Shown here: in pieces, positions 7,617-17,538 of the stretch
Layout of the letters: the number at the start of each line of letters is the position of its first letter
Numbering within the stretch: position 1 is the stretch's first letter
Assembly (NCBI GenBank): GCA_963832365.1
Contig: CAWHUL010000011.1
Coordinates: 186,001-250,000, forward strand
DNA: 64,000 nucleotides
Direction: 5' to 3'
DNA from: CAWBRT01 sp963832365
Lineage (GTDB): Bacteria; Acidobacteriota; Terriglobia; Terriglobales; Acidobacteriaceae
Notes under the pieces: model-generated
The model's input: the letters and a program-made list of their open reading frames with translations, nothing else
The model's database searches: none
What the model was told of the DNA's origin: nothing
Translations under genes and position numbers: made by a program

Positions 7617-10600
7617 ATGCCGCTAACATCCGGAGATGAAGTGACGACATCGTACATGCCGAATGGATTGCCTGCCCCACAGGGGCTTTATCACCCCAGT
7701 CATGAACACGACGCCTGCGGCCTGGGTTTTGTGGCGAACATCGACGGCCACAAGTCTCACGACGTCGTCCTCAAGGGGATTGAGGTCCTGATCAATCTGA
7801 CGCACCGGGGAGCTTGTGGGTGCGATCCCGAAACAGGTGACGGCGCCGGCATCCTCATTCAGATTCCGCACGCGTTCTTTGCCCGCGAAGCCGATAGGCT
7901 CCGTTTCTCGCTGCCTGAACCCGGCTCCTACGGGGTGGGCATGGTCTTTTTCCCACGTAATGACGAGCAGCGCGAGCGCTGTCGCAAGGTCATGAACCGG
8001 GTGATCCAGGAGGAGGGTTTCGAGGTCCTGGGCTGGCGCGATACGCCCATCGACGCGAATGCCATCGGTCAGGTGGCACGCGCGTCGCGGCCATATATCG
8101 AGCAGGTGTTCATCGCTGCCGCAGCTCCCTCGTCCCCCGCAACCGCGACGACTGCCGGAGACGCCGGCGACTCCACCGCATCGTCTGCCACGGCGGGCGA
8201 CGGGAGTAGCTACGAAGACGTGCTGGAGCGCAAACTCTACGTTATTCGCAAGCGGACCGAATCGGAGATTACCGCTCTCGACGCAGCCTTGATGCAGAGC
8301 TTCTACGTTCCGTCGCTCTCGGCCCGCACCATCATCTACAAGGGACTGCTGCTGGCGCCCCAGATCAGCAAGTTCTACAAGGAATTGTCGGACCCGCTCG
8401 TCACCAGCGCTCTATGCCTGGTTCACCAGCGGTTTTCCACCAACACGTTCCCGACCTGGCAGTTGGCTCATCCGTACCGCTACATCGCGCACAACGGTGA
8501 AATCAACACCCTAAAAGGCAATGTCAACTGGATGTACGCGCGCCAGTCGCTTCTGGCTTCTCCGCTCTTTGGCGACGATATGCAGAAGCTATTCCCGATC
8601 ATTGCGCCCGGGGGCAGCGACTCGGCGAATTTCGATAATGCCGTCGAACTGCTGTTCCAGGCCGGACGCAGCCTGCCGCACGCGATGGCCATGATGGTTC
8701 CGGAGGCCTGGTCGGGCAATCCGTATATGCATCCCGACAAGCGGGCTTTTTACGAGTACCACGCGAATTTGATGGAGCCTTGGGACGGTCCGGCGGCGCT
8801 TACCTTCACTGACGGTCGAGTGATCGGCGCAACTCTGGATCGCAACGGCCTACGCCCTGCGCGCTACGTGATAACCCGCGGCGGCATGGTCGTAATGGCG
8901 TCGGAAGTCGGCGTGCTGCCGATCAAACCGAAAGACATCGTCAAGAAGGGACGACTTCAGCCAGGCAAGATGTTTCTGGTCGATTTGGTGGAAGGGCGCA
9001 TTGTCTCGGACAAAGAAATCAAGCGCCGTCTCTCCAGCCGTCAGCCTTACGGTGAATGGCTGCGGGAAAACCAAGTCACTCTCGACGGTTTGCCGGAGCC
9101 TCCGCGCACCGTAGCGACGGATCACGACACAATCCTCTGCCGGCAGCGCGTCTTTGGTTATAGCGATGAAGACCTGAAGATGATTATGTTGCCCATGGTG
9201 AAGGATGGCCAGGAGCCCGTGGGTTCAATGGGTACGGATACGCCGCTGGCGTGTTTGTCGGATCGTCCGCAGAGTTTGTTCAACTATTTCCGGCAGCTTT
9301 TTGCCCAAGTCACCAATCCCCCGATTGACGCTATTCGGGAAGATATGGTGATGTCGCTCATTAGCTTCATCGGATGTGAGAGCAATATCCTGGAGGAGAC
9401 CCCGAAGCACTGCCACACGCTGGCTTTGCCGCACCCGATTCTCACCAACCGCGACCTCGAGAAGTTGCGGCGGCTTTCACAGGGGGATCTGCTGGCGACA
9501 ACTCTGCCGACGTTGTTTCCGGTGCACAGGGGCGAAGAGGGACTACGGAAATCGCTCGACGGTCTTTGTCGTCGCGCCACGCTGGCCATCAAGTCCGGCT
9601 ACAGCCTGATCGTGCTTTCCGACCGCGGGACCGACGAGGAGTATGCTCCCATTCCGTCTCTGCTTGCACTGACCGCTGTCCACAACCACCTTATCCGCGA
9701 GAAGCTGCGGACGCAGGTGGCGTTGATTATCGAGTCGGGCGAACCGCGCGAGGTCATGCACTTTGCGCTGCTAATTGGATATGGCGCAAGCGCCGTGAAC
9801 CCCTATCTGGTCATAGAAACTTTGGAAGATCTGGAGCTGCGGCGCGATTTGCCCGAAGGCATGAATGCGGATACCGCGCTTCACAATTACATTAAGGCCA
9901 TCGACAAAGGCCTGCTCAAAACTGGTTCGAAGATGGGAATATCCACGCTGCAGAGCTATCGCGGCGCGCAGGTGTTTGAGGCCATCGGACTTAACCGGGG
10001 ACTCGTCGCGAAATACTTTACCGGAACCGCCTCGCGGATTGAAGGCGTTGGGCTCGAAGTGCTCGCGCGCGAAGCCCAGATGAAGCACGAACACGCTTAT
10101 CGTCCGGTCGGCAGCTTCGAGCCGGAGTTGAGAGTCGGCGGCAGCTACCAGTATCGCGTCGACGGCGAACATCACATTCTTAATCCGCTGACCATCTCCA
10201 AGCTGCAACATGCGGTTCGAGCAGGAAGCCCCAAGACGTTTAAGGAGTACACGGACCTCGTCGACGATCAAAGCCGCCAACTCTGTACACTGCGCGGACT
10301 GATCGGCATCAGGAAGAGCGAGGACCCGGTTCCTCTCGAAGAGGTGGAGCCAGCCAGCGAGATCGTAAAGCGCTTCACGACCGGTGCGATGTCGTTCGGC
10401 TCGATCAGCAAAGAGGCTCACGAAACTCTCGCCATCGCTATGAACCGCATCGGCGGGAAGTCCAACACCGGCGAAGGCGGCGAAGAAGAGGGCCGCTTCC
10501 GGCCCGATGCGAATGGAGATTCCCGGCGCAGCGCCATTAAGCAGGTGGCGTCCGGGCGCTTCGGCGTAACCGTCCATTACCTGGTTAACGCCGACGAGCT

Positions 10601-12305
10601 GCAAATCAAAATGGCGCAAGGCGCCAAGCCCGGGGAGGGCGGACAACTGCCGGGACATAAGGTAAATGACGAGATCGCGCGGGTGCGGCACTCGATTCCC
10701 GGAGTAGGCTTGATTTCTCCGCCGCCTCACCATGACATTTACTCGATTGAGGATCTTGCGCAGCTCATTTATGACCTGAAGAACGCCAATCCTCGGGCAC
10801 GAATCTCCGTGAAGCTGGTTGCTGAAGTCGGAGTCGGCACCGTTGCCGCCGGCGTGGCTAAGGCGCATGCGGATGTCGTGCTCATCAGCGGAGATAACGG
10901 TGGAACCGGCGCGTCGCCGCTCAGCTCGATCAAGCATGCAGGCATCCCGTGGGAGCTTGGGTTGGCTGAAACGCAGCAGGTGCTGGTGATGAATGACCTG
11001 CGTGGCCGCATAAGGGTGCAGACCGACGGGAAGCTCCAGACGGGCCGCGATGTGGTGATTGCCGCTTTGCTTGGAGCCGAAGAATATGGTTTTGCCACCG
11101 CGCCGCTGATCTCGATGGGTTGCATCATGATGCGCAAGTGCCATTTGAATACCTGTCCCGTGGGGATTGCGACTCAGGACCCGAAGCTGCGCGCCAAATT
11201 CCGCGGGCAGCCCGAGAACGTGATCAACTTTTTCTTCTTCGTCGCCGGTCAGGTGCGCGAGTATATGGCCCAACTTGGCTTCCGGACCGTGGAGGAGATG
11301 GTCGGCCGGGTCGATATGCTGGAGATGAAACCGGCAATGGCGCATTGGAAGGCCCGGGGCTTGGACTTCTCGAACATTTTCTACGATCCGCCAAAGAAAT
11401 CGAATGTGGCGCGGCGTTGCGTGCAGCCGCAGGATCATGGACTGGAGAAGGCTCTCGATCACAAACTGATCGAATGCGTGCAGCCGGCCCTGGAGACGCT
11501 CACGCCGATCCAGGTAAAGCTTCCGATCCGCAACGTGGACCGGACTGTGGGCGCTATGCTGAGCGGCGAAATTGCGCGCCGATATGGTTCCAAGGGGCTG
11601 CCCGACGACACCATCTCATGCGAGTTTACCGGCTCAGCCGGACAGAGCTTCGGCGCTTTTCTTGCCAAGGGCGTGACGCTTACGCTGGAAGGCGATGCCA
11701 ATGACTATGTGGGCAAGGGGCTATCTGGCGGCAAACTTGTTGTCTATCCGCCTCGCAGTTCTACCTTCGCGCCGGAGCAGAACATCGTGATTGGAAACGT
11801 GGCTCTTTACGGAGCCACCAGCGGGGAAGCCTACTTCAACGGGGTTGCCGGCGAACGCTTCGCCGTTCGCAATTCCGGTGCATTGGCCGTCGTCGAAGGC
11901 GTGGGAGACCACGGCTGCGAATACATGACCAACGGACAAGTATTCGTTCTTGGCAAATGCGGACGCAACTTCGCGGCCGGCATGTCAGGGGGATTGGCTT
12001 ACGTCTTCGACGAGGACGGCGACTTCGAGCAGGAACGCTGCAATCTGGCGGGCGTCGATCTGGAAGGGGTGATCGACGAGCGCGATATTGAACTGCTGCG
12101 CAATGCCATCGACCGCCATCTGATCGCAACCGAAAGCCCGCGGGCACAATGGATTCTCGAGCATTGGGCGGACACGTTGCCGCAATTCATCAAGGTATTC
12201 CCGCATGAGTATAAGCGGGTGCTTGGTGTTCCACGTATTGAGCGCATGCAAAAATTGCAGAGCACCATAATTTACTCGGACGAGAAGCAGGTTAAGCATG
12301 GGTAA
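7617..12305 (+). CDS. gltB: Glutamate synthase (NADPH) large subunit
   Basis: The 1562-aa protein has all GltB modules. The class II glutaminase domain begins at the nucleophile Cys34 (DACGLGF), which is exposed when the propeptide is cut off. The FMN-binding synthase domain follows (SGDNGGTGASP near base 10890), then the [3Fe-4S] cysteines in CIMMRKCHLNTCPVG (about 11125-11165) and a GXGXG beta-helix at the C terminus. It makes two glutamates from glutamine and 2-oxoglutarate. The start could be the GTG at 7641, which has CGGAG at better spacing. Residues about 165-200 form a low-complexity Ala/Thr/Ser/Gly insert inside the glutaminase domain. It is co-transcribed with gltD, overlapping by 8 nt. 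Confidence 0.97.
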   Translation: MPLTSGDEVTTSYMPNGLPAPQGLYHPSHEHDACGLGFVANIDGHKSHDVVLKGIEVLINLTHRGACGCDPETGDGAGILIQIPHAFFAREADRLRFSLPEPGSYGVGMVFFPRNDEQRERCRKVMNRVIQEEGFEVLGWRDTPIDANAIGQVARASRPYIEQVFIAAAAPSSPATATTAGDAGDSTASSATAGDGSSYEDVLERKLYVIRKRTESEITALDAALMQSFYVPSLSARTIIYKGLLLAPQISKFYKELSDPLVTSALCLVHQRFSTNTFPTWQLAHPYRYIAHNGEINTLKGNVNWMYARQSLLASPLFGDDMQKLFPIIAPGGSDSANFDNAVELLFQAGRSLPHAMAMMVPEAWSGNPYMHPDKRAFYEYHANLMEPWDGPAALTFTDGRVIGATLDRNGLRPARYVITRGGMVVMASEVGVLPIKPKDIVKKGRLQPGKMFLVDLVEGRIVSDKEIKRRLSSRQPYGEWLRENQVTLDGLPEPPRTVATDHDTILCRQRVFGYSDEDLKMIMLPMVKDGQEPVGSMGTDTPLACLSDRPQSLFNYFRQLFAQVTNPPIDAIREDMVMSLISFIGCESNILEETPKHCHTLALPHPILTNRDLEKLRRLSQGDLLATTLPTLFPVHRGEEGLRKSLDGLCRRATLAIKSGYSLIVLSDRGTDEEYAPIPSLLALTAVHNHLIREKLRTQVALIIESGEPREVMHFALLIGYGASAVNPYLVIETLEDLELRRDLPEGMNADTALHNYIKAIDKGLLKTGSKMGISTLQSYRGAQVFEAIGLNRGLVAKYFTGTASRIEGVGLEVLAREAQMKHEHAYRPVGSFEPELRVGGSYQYRVDGEHHILNPLTISKLQHAVRAGSPKTFKEYTDLVDDQSRQLCTLRGLIGIRKSEDPVPLEEVEPASEIVKRFTTGAMSFGSISKEAHETLAIAMNRIGGKSNTGEGGEEEGRFRPDANGDSRRSAIKQVASGRFGVTVHYLVNADELQIKMAQGAKPGEGGQLPGHKVNDEIARVRHSIPGVGLISPPPHHDIYSIEDLAQLIYDLKNANPRARISVKLVAEVGVGTVAAGVAKAHADVVLISGDNGGTGASPLSSIKHAGIPWELGLAETQQVLVMNDLRGRIRVQTDGKLQTGRDVVIAALLGAEEYGFATAPLISMGCIMMRKCHLNTCPVGIATQDPKLRAKFRGQPENVINFFFFVAGQVREYMAQLGFRTVEEMVGRVDMLEMKPAMAHWKARGLDFSNIFYDPPKKSNVARRCVQPQDHGLEKALDHKLIECVQPALETLTPIQVKLPIRNVDRTVGAMLSGEIARRYGSKGLPDDTISCEFTGSAGQSFGAFLAKGVTLTLEGDANDYVGKGLSGGKLVVYPPRSSTFAPEQNIVIGNVALYGATSGEAYFNGVAGERFAVRNSGALAVVEGVGDHGCEYMTNGQVFVLGKCGRNFAAGMSGGLAYVFDEDGDFEQERCNLAGVDLEGVIDERDIELLRNAIDRHLIATESPRAQWILEHWADTLPQFIKVFPHEYKRVLGVPRIERMQKLQSTIIYSDEKQVKHG

Positions 12306-13740
12306 GGTCACCGGTTTCATCGAATATGGACGTGAACTGCCCTTGCGCCGTCCGGTGCCGGAGCGCGTCAACGATTGGTTCGAGATTTATAACGAGTTTC
12401 CGGAAGAGAAGCTTCGCCAGCAGGGTGCGCGCTGCATGGACTGCGGCGTGCCGTTTTGCCACACGGGATGCCCGCTGAACAACATCATTCCCGACTGGAA
12501 TGACATGGTGTATCACGGCCGCTGGAAGGCGGCGGTGCGCCAGTTGCACTCGACGAACAATTTCCCGGAGTTCACCGGCAGGCTCTGTCCGGCTCCTTGC
12601 GAAACTGCCTGTGTTCTCGGCATCAACGAGCCTCCGGTCACGATCCGGCAAATTGAAAAGTCAATTGTCGAGCGCGGCTTCGAGGAGGGTTGGATCGTTC
12701 CCGAGCCACCACCGAGAGAATCCGGCAAACGTGTCTGCGTAATTGGCTCCGGGCCTGCCGGATTGGCGGCCGCTCAACAGTTGCGGCGCGCGGGGCATGG
12801 GGTGACGGTTTTTGAGAAGGCCGACCGCATCGGCGGTTTGCTGCGCTACGGCATTCCGCACTTCAAAATGGAGAAGCACCTCATCGACCGGCGGTTGGAT
12901 CAGATGACGAAGGAGGGCGTCGAGTTCATAACCAACGCCCACATCGGCAAGGACATCCTCGTCCAAGCCTTGCGCAAGGAATACGATGTTGCGGTGCTTG
13001 CCGGCGGTTCCGAACATCCTCGGGATCTGCCGATTCCCGGGCGGGAACTCAAGGGCATTCATTATGCGATTGATTTTTTGCTCCCGCAAAACCGGCGTTG
13101 CGACGGCTTACCTCTCACGGAAGCGCAGGACATAACGGCGTGCGGTAAACGTGTCGTGGTGATCGGCGGAGGCGACACCGGCGCCGATTGTGTCGGTACC
13201 GCGCATCGTCAGAAGGCGCTTTCCGTGCTGCAACTCGAGTTGCTTCCCAAACCGCCGGATTCGCGCTCGCCTAGTACTCCCTGGCCGCTGTGGCCTTTGC
13301 AGTTGCGCACCGAGAGCTCGCATGAGGAAGGCGGGGTTCGCGACTGGGGAATCGCAACCACGAAATTCACGGGCGATGAGCACGGGAACGTGAAGCTTTT
13401 GCATGCAGTCCGCGTGGGGCCGGCACCGAAGTTCGAGCCGCTGCCCGGAACGGAGTTTACGATCGAAGCGGATATAGTCCTGTTGGCAATGGGCTTCCTG
13501 GGGCCTGTGCGCAACGGAATGCTCGATCAACTAGGCGTGGTTCTGGATTCCCGCGGCAATGTAGCCACGGACGCGAATGGCATGACATCGGTTCCCTGCG
13601 TCTTCGCTGCGGGCGACATGCGAAGAGGGCAGTCGCTGATTGTCTGGGCTATCGCCGAGGGCCGGGCGGCGGCGAAGGGAGTGGACGCATTTCTCAAGGC
13701 AGAGATCGAACGCATGAAAGGCGTGGTCGAGCCTCAATAG
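12298..13740 (+). CDS. gltD: Glutamate synthase small subunit
   Basis: This 480-aa protein supplies electrons to GltB. Two N-terminal [4Fe-4S] cysteine clusters (CMDCGVPFCHTGCP and CPAPCETAC) are followed by an FAD-binding GSGPAGLAAAQQL motif near residue 148 and an NADPH-binding GGGDTGADC motif near residue 290. NADPH reduces FAD, and electrons pass through the clusters to the FMN of GltB. The ATG lies inside the last codons of gltB, so the two are translationally coupled. Length and motifs are standard. Confidence 0.97.
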   Translation: MGKVTGFIEYGRELPLRRPVPERVNDWFEIYNEFPEEKLRQQGARCMDCGVPFCHTGCPLNNIIPDWNDMVYHGRWKAAVRQLHSTNNFPEFTGRLCPAPCETACVLGINEPPVTIRQIEKSIVERGFEEGWIVPEPPPRESGKRVCVIGSGPAGLAAAQQLRRAGHGVTVFEKADRIGGLLRYGIPHFKMEKHLIDRRLDQMTKEGVEFITNAHIGKDILVQALRKEYDVAVLAGGSEHPRDLPIPGRELKGIHYAIDFLLPQNRRCDGLPLTEAQDITACGKRVVVIGGGDTGADCVGTAHRQKALSVLQLELLPKPPDSRSPSTPWPLWPLQLRTESSHEEGGVRDWGIATTKFTGDEHGNVKLLHAVRVGPAPKFEPLPGTEFTIEADIVLLAMGFLGPVRNGMLDQLGVVLDSRGNVATDANGMTSVPCVFAAGDMRRGQSLIVWAIAEGRAAAKGVDAFLKAEIERMKGVVEPQ

Positions 13741-13756
13741 CCGAAGATAAAACAAT

Positions 13757-13788
13757 AACAGCCTGCGTCTGTATATGCGCAGGCTGTT
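13757..13788 (-). terminator. Terminator between gltD and proC
   Basis: An 11-bp perfect stem (13757-13767 with 13778-13788) lies between the convergent gltD and proC genes. Read on the minus strand it is followed by ATTGTTTT, so it is a good intrinsic terminator for proC. It could also slow transcription coming from gltD. Confidence 0.75.
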
Positions 13789-13803
13789 CTGCTGCGCAGG
13801 GCC

Positions 13804-14652
13804 TCACGACCTTGCCAATTGGCTTGCTTTTCGCGTGGTCGTCGTAATGGCTTTGATGAGCGTGGCTCGTATATTGCCTTCTTCCAGCTCAAGAATGCCA
13901 TCGATCGTGCAGCCGCCCGGCGTGGTCACTTCATCCTTCAGCACGGCGGGATGCTCGCCCGTAGTCAACACCATCGAGGCTGCGCCGAGCGCGGCATTCG
14001 CCGCGAAATTGGTTGCCACCTCGCGCGGCAGTCCTACGCGGACACCACCTTCGGCAAGCGCCTCAAGCACGATATAGATGAAAGCCGGGCCGCTGGCGGA
14101 AAGGCCGGTCACGGCATCCATGTGAATCTCATCCACTTCGGCGGTTTTTCCCATGAGCGAGAAGATGGTTTCCGCAATTGCCATGTGCGATTCCTGGCAG
14201 CACTTTCCAGCGCACAGCGCCGTCATGCCGCAGGCGATCCGGCAGGCCGTATTAGGCATTGCGCGAATGACAGGCACGCCGGGATCGAGCACGGCTTCAA
14301 TGCCCTCGGTGGTAACGCCCGTTGCAATCGAGATCACCAGCACGTTGGAAGACAGTACTTGGCGAATGGCCGCCGCCACCTTCGAGACGCCGGACGGCTT
14401 GACGCATAGGATCACCACATCGGCATTGCGCGCCGCTTCGAGGTTCGACGTGCCGACGCTGATCTGCAAGCTCTCACGCAACTCCTGTGCGTGCTCGTTG
14501 TGCTTCACCGAGCCCCGCAAATGACTGCGTTCCACGACGCCGCTGTTCAACAGCGAGCGCAAAATCAGGCTTCCCATCTTGCCGGCGCCGAGCACCGCGA
14601 TGGTCTTATCGCGCAATTGGCTGGAGCTTTCGGTGGACACAATCTGGCTCAA
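13804..14652 (-). CDS. proC: Pyrroline-5-carboxylate reductase
   Basis: The 282-aa protein has the N-terminal dinucleotide-binding motif GAGKMGSLIL, the RAMPNTACRIACGMT segment, and the C-terminal helical domain with TGLSASGPAFIYIVLEALAEGG and TTPGGCTIDGILELE read in pieces. These are hallmarks of ProC. It performs the last step of proline synthesis, reducing 1-pyrroline-5-carboxylate with NAD(P)H. It is convergent with gltBD, which supply glutamate, the precursor of proline. Confidence 0.96.
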   Translation of the reverse strand: MSQIVSTESSSQLRDKTIAVLGAGKMGSLILRSLLNSGVVERSHLRGSVKHNEHAQELRESLQISVGTSNLEAARNADVVILCVKPSGVSKVAAAIRQVLSSNVLVISIATGVTTEGIEAVLDPGVPVIRAMPNTACRIACGMTALCAGKCCQESHMAIAETIFSLMGKTAEVDEIHMDAVTGLSASGPAFIYIVLEALAEGGVRVGLPREVATNFAANAALGAASMVLTTGEHPAVLKDEVTTPGGCTIDGILELEEGNIRATLIKAITTTTRKASQLARS

Positions 14653-14820
14653 TCTCGTTCTCCTTCGTGCGCCAGGTCCGTGATCTTTGTGTGCTCACGT
14701 CGGACCGGACCTGTAGTCTGCTGGTGAATCCTTATTCTAATGCCAAACGGAGACGCGTGCGAACATCACGGTTGGCCGCGAGCAGCCAACATGCCATCTA
14801 TCTCACTCCGCGGCAAACAG

Positions 14821-14854
14821 AATCGCCATCCGGGAGTGACCCGCGATGGCGATT
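14821..14854 (-). terminator. Hairpin downstream of the propeller pseudogene
   Basis: A perfect 10-bp stem, AATCGCCATC paired with GATGGCGATT (14821-14830 and 14845-14854), lies 45 nt past the end of the leftward propeller gene. On the minus strand it is followed by CTGTTTG, a weak T-tract. It is a likely terminator. Confidence 0.55.
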
Positions 14855-14898
14855 GTGCGCACAAATGGTGCTGAACGCAGTATTCAGTTTCTCCAACG

Positions 14899-17202
14899 TC
14901 AGAAGAGCCCGAAGACCGAAAGCAACTTCTTCGAGCCCACGTAGACCTTGCCATTGATGACCGTGGGCACCATCCACTTCGTGAAGTCCACGGTGGAACT
15001 CCGGTAGAGCTCTTTCGTCAGGTTGCTTGCGTCGTAGGCGTGCAGGTCATACGAGGTGTAATCCATGGCCCAGACGATTCCATTGCTGCTTCCGTTCGAG
15101 GAAATCACCGGCTGCCCGCCTGGAAACAGGAACGTATAGCTACCCTTGGAAGTTGGGGAGGTGGACAGCTTTCCGGTTGTGGAGCTGAGCGTGAACGCCT
15201 TGATGACGTCGTTGTTGCCGATGAAATAAACCTTTCCGTTGAAGTAAGCCGGCGTCATGAAGCAGTGGTCGTGGTATTGCCGCTGGCTCGAAGTTCCTCC
15301 GCCCACCACGTTCGGCAGCGATTGCACGATCTGGCTATCGGAACCCGAATTGTGCCCGCCCATGTTATCGCGATTCACCACGTAAACCGGCGTCGGTTTA
15401 CCGCAGCCAATCAGTTCGTTCGGACTGGTAGGGTTGTTGGGCTGATTCGGAACCAGCAAGGGGGCACCGGAGCCGAGGTCGCCGTCGCCGTTCGACAGGC
15501 TGGCTTCGTTGTATGGGGTCCAGAAATCCAGCACTTTCAGGGTCGGACTGAGTTTTACCCAGCTCATGCTGAATTGGGTGGTTCCGTTCCAGTTGCCATT
15601 GCCCGTCGCGGCGTAAATGTTGCCGCTGGAATCGGCCGCCAGGCCGCCGCCGCCGCCCCAGATTCCGCCCGCGTTTCCGCTGGGCGAAGAATTCCAGACG
15701 GCAACTTGTGAAAGTGTGCCGGCGTCGAAGGCAAAAATCCAGCCGTGCCACGGAGACGTATCGCCCTCGCTGCCGAAGGAGACGTATATGTTTCCGTTGG
15801 CCATGATGAGCGCGGGCCGTTGCAACTGCTCCTTGGAGGAAAACCCGGAGCCGGAAATCTTGACCGGGCTGCCGCTGATGTCTTTGCCGGTTGCCACGTT
15901 CAGCGCATGCAGACGGTGGATATAGCTGCCGCTTTCAACCGTTTCCGCCACAACGTACAGCACGGCATTCTGCACGCCATTGGAAACATCGATCACCGGC
16001 GTGCCGGTAATGCCGATTTCCGTTCCGATGGTACTGTGGACACTCGAAGGCGACGCCGTGGTTGCTCCTCCGGTAAGGAAGGTGGTATGCCAGAGCGCGG
16101 GGCCGGCGGCATCAGCGTCAAAAGCGTAGACACTATCGTGTTCGGTGGCGACGAAGACAACGTTATGGTTGGCGCCATTGATGTTGAGGTCGGAAAGGTA
16201 GAGAGGTTGGGCGTAGACCTGGCCGTCCACCGCGTTAGTAAACTTCAATCCGAAAGTTGTTGAATTTACATTTGCTGGTGTCAGCACCGTCTCGTCGGGA
16301 CTGCTGGCCGGTGTGTTCGTTGCTGTTCTTCCAGGTGGTGTAGTTGAGTCCGCTCGGAGGCGGCGCCGATGTGATGGTGTCGACTGCATGTGCGCTGGCT
16401 CCGCCCGAATCAGTCGCGGTGATGGTGCAGGTGTTGCCCGATGGGATCGAGCTGGGAGCGGTGAAGACGCACGATGTGGTGGCCGTGCACGTGTTTGGGA
16501 AGGTTCCGCACGTCGCTGTCCAGTTCGCAGGCGCGTTCGCGGTAAATTGCTGCGTCTGTCCTTCGACTGTAGTTGCCGGTGACGGAGTCACGTCAGCGGA
16601 CCAACTGCAATACTAGCCGAAGCCCGATCCCGAACCGTCAGTCGCAGTCGCCGTAAGCGTTGCCGTTCCAGGCGAAGCGTTGGCCACAAAGACGCACGAA
16701 GTGGCAGCGGCAGTGCAAGTCGGGATAGTGCCATCTCCCGAAACTGACCAGTGGCAGAGACGTTCGACGTGAATGTGAACGACGTGCCTTCCAGTACCGC
16801 GTGTGACGATGGGGTCACGCTCACGTTCGGGGTGGACGACACCGTGATCGTTTACGTTCGAACGCTGATGGTTGTATTGCTGGCGGTATCATGCGCCTGC
16901 AGGGTCAACGTGTGCGATCCCACGGCGAGCGACGTGACCGTGTAATCGAAGGTGCTCAAGTTTCCGCTCGAGTTATGGTCGGAGATGATGGCGACCCCGT
17001 CGATCCAGAGCTTGGTATAGGTAGACGAGGCATTGTAGGTGAAGTTCACATCGAACGGAACGGTTACGGTGGCTCCGTTCGTCGGCGTAATCACCGTGAT
17101 CACCCCTGCCGCCAAGGCGGATACAGGGACACAAAAGATTGACCCCAAAATCAATAAACCCAAAATCAGTCGCCGTTTGCAGACACTTCCAAATCCGGAC
17201 AT
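14899..17202 (-). pseudogene. Secreted Ig-like/PQQ-type beta-propeller protein, decayed
   Basis: Read leftward from the ATG at 17202, the product had a signal peptide, two or three Ig-like repeats (VSVTPSSHAVLEGTSFTF and VTPSPATTVEGQTQQF) and a C-terminal propeller of about 470 residues (NYTTWKNSNEHTGQQ...VYAFDADAAGPALWHT...). Four lesions break it: an in-frame TAA at 16852-16854, a one-base loss near 16745, an in-frame TAG near 16614, and a frame change near 16300 joining THTGQQ-type sequence to SPDETVLTPANV. Coding similarity resumes after each lesion, so it was one gene of about 765 codons. The family resembles large exported acidobacterial adhesin-like or PQQ-like proteins; the function is unknown. 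The C-terminal ORF 16389-14899 is intact but lacks its secretion signal. Confidence 0.8.
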
Positions 17203-17447
17203 AGACCCCTCGCAAGAACTACGCACACTTCAGCAGCCACTTTGGGCAAAACTGCTGTTCAAAGCTGGATGCCCAGATAGAACGCGAGAGTTGGCCCAGA
17301 ACTCGGCTCTAACGGAAAAGCGCAGACAGAGCTGCCGGCGGATGAACGCAAGTTCATACTTGGCGCATCAGGGTGCCAGTGGTTGCCTCTCTCCAACCAA
17401 GTGTTAAGCGCATCAACGTAGCCGGGTTAAGTCATCGGGAGCTCGGG

Positions 17448-17507
17448 AGCAGAGCAGCGAAGCAGAGTAACTGAAAAGCAGAGTAGCTGGAAGAAGCAGA
17501 GTGGCTG
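17448..17507 (+). repeat. AGCAGAG tandem repeat in a gene-free stretch
   Basis: Four imperfect copies of AGCAGAGyrrCtG start at 17448, 17461, 17477 and 17495, spaced 13-18 nt apart. They sit in the 336-bp gap (17203-17538) upstream of the propeller pseudogene and downstream of the aldo/keto reductase. Nothing else is recognisable in the gap, and no ORF there is convincing. Confidence 0.6.
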
Positions 17508-17538
17508 ATTTGTCCTGACACCAGCCACTCGCAATTCG

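Noticed and set aside
9771..11462. 563-codon frame antisense to gltB (and the similar 475-codon frame antisense to glnD)
   Set aside because: Shadow of a certain gene; His/Arg-rich composition without motifs.
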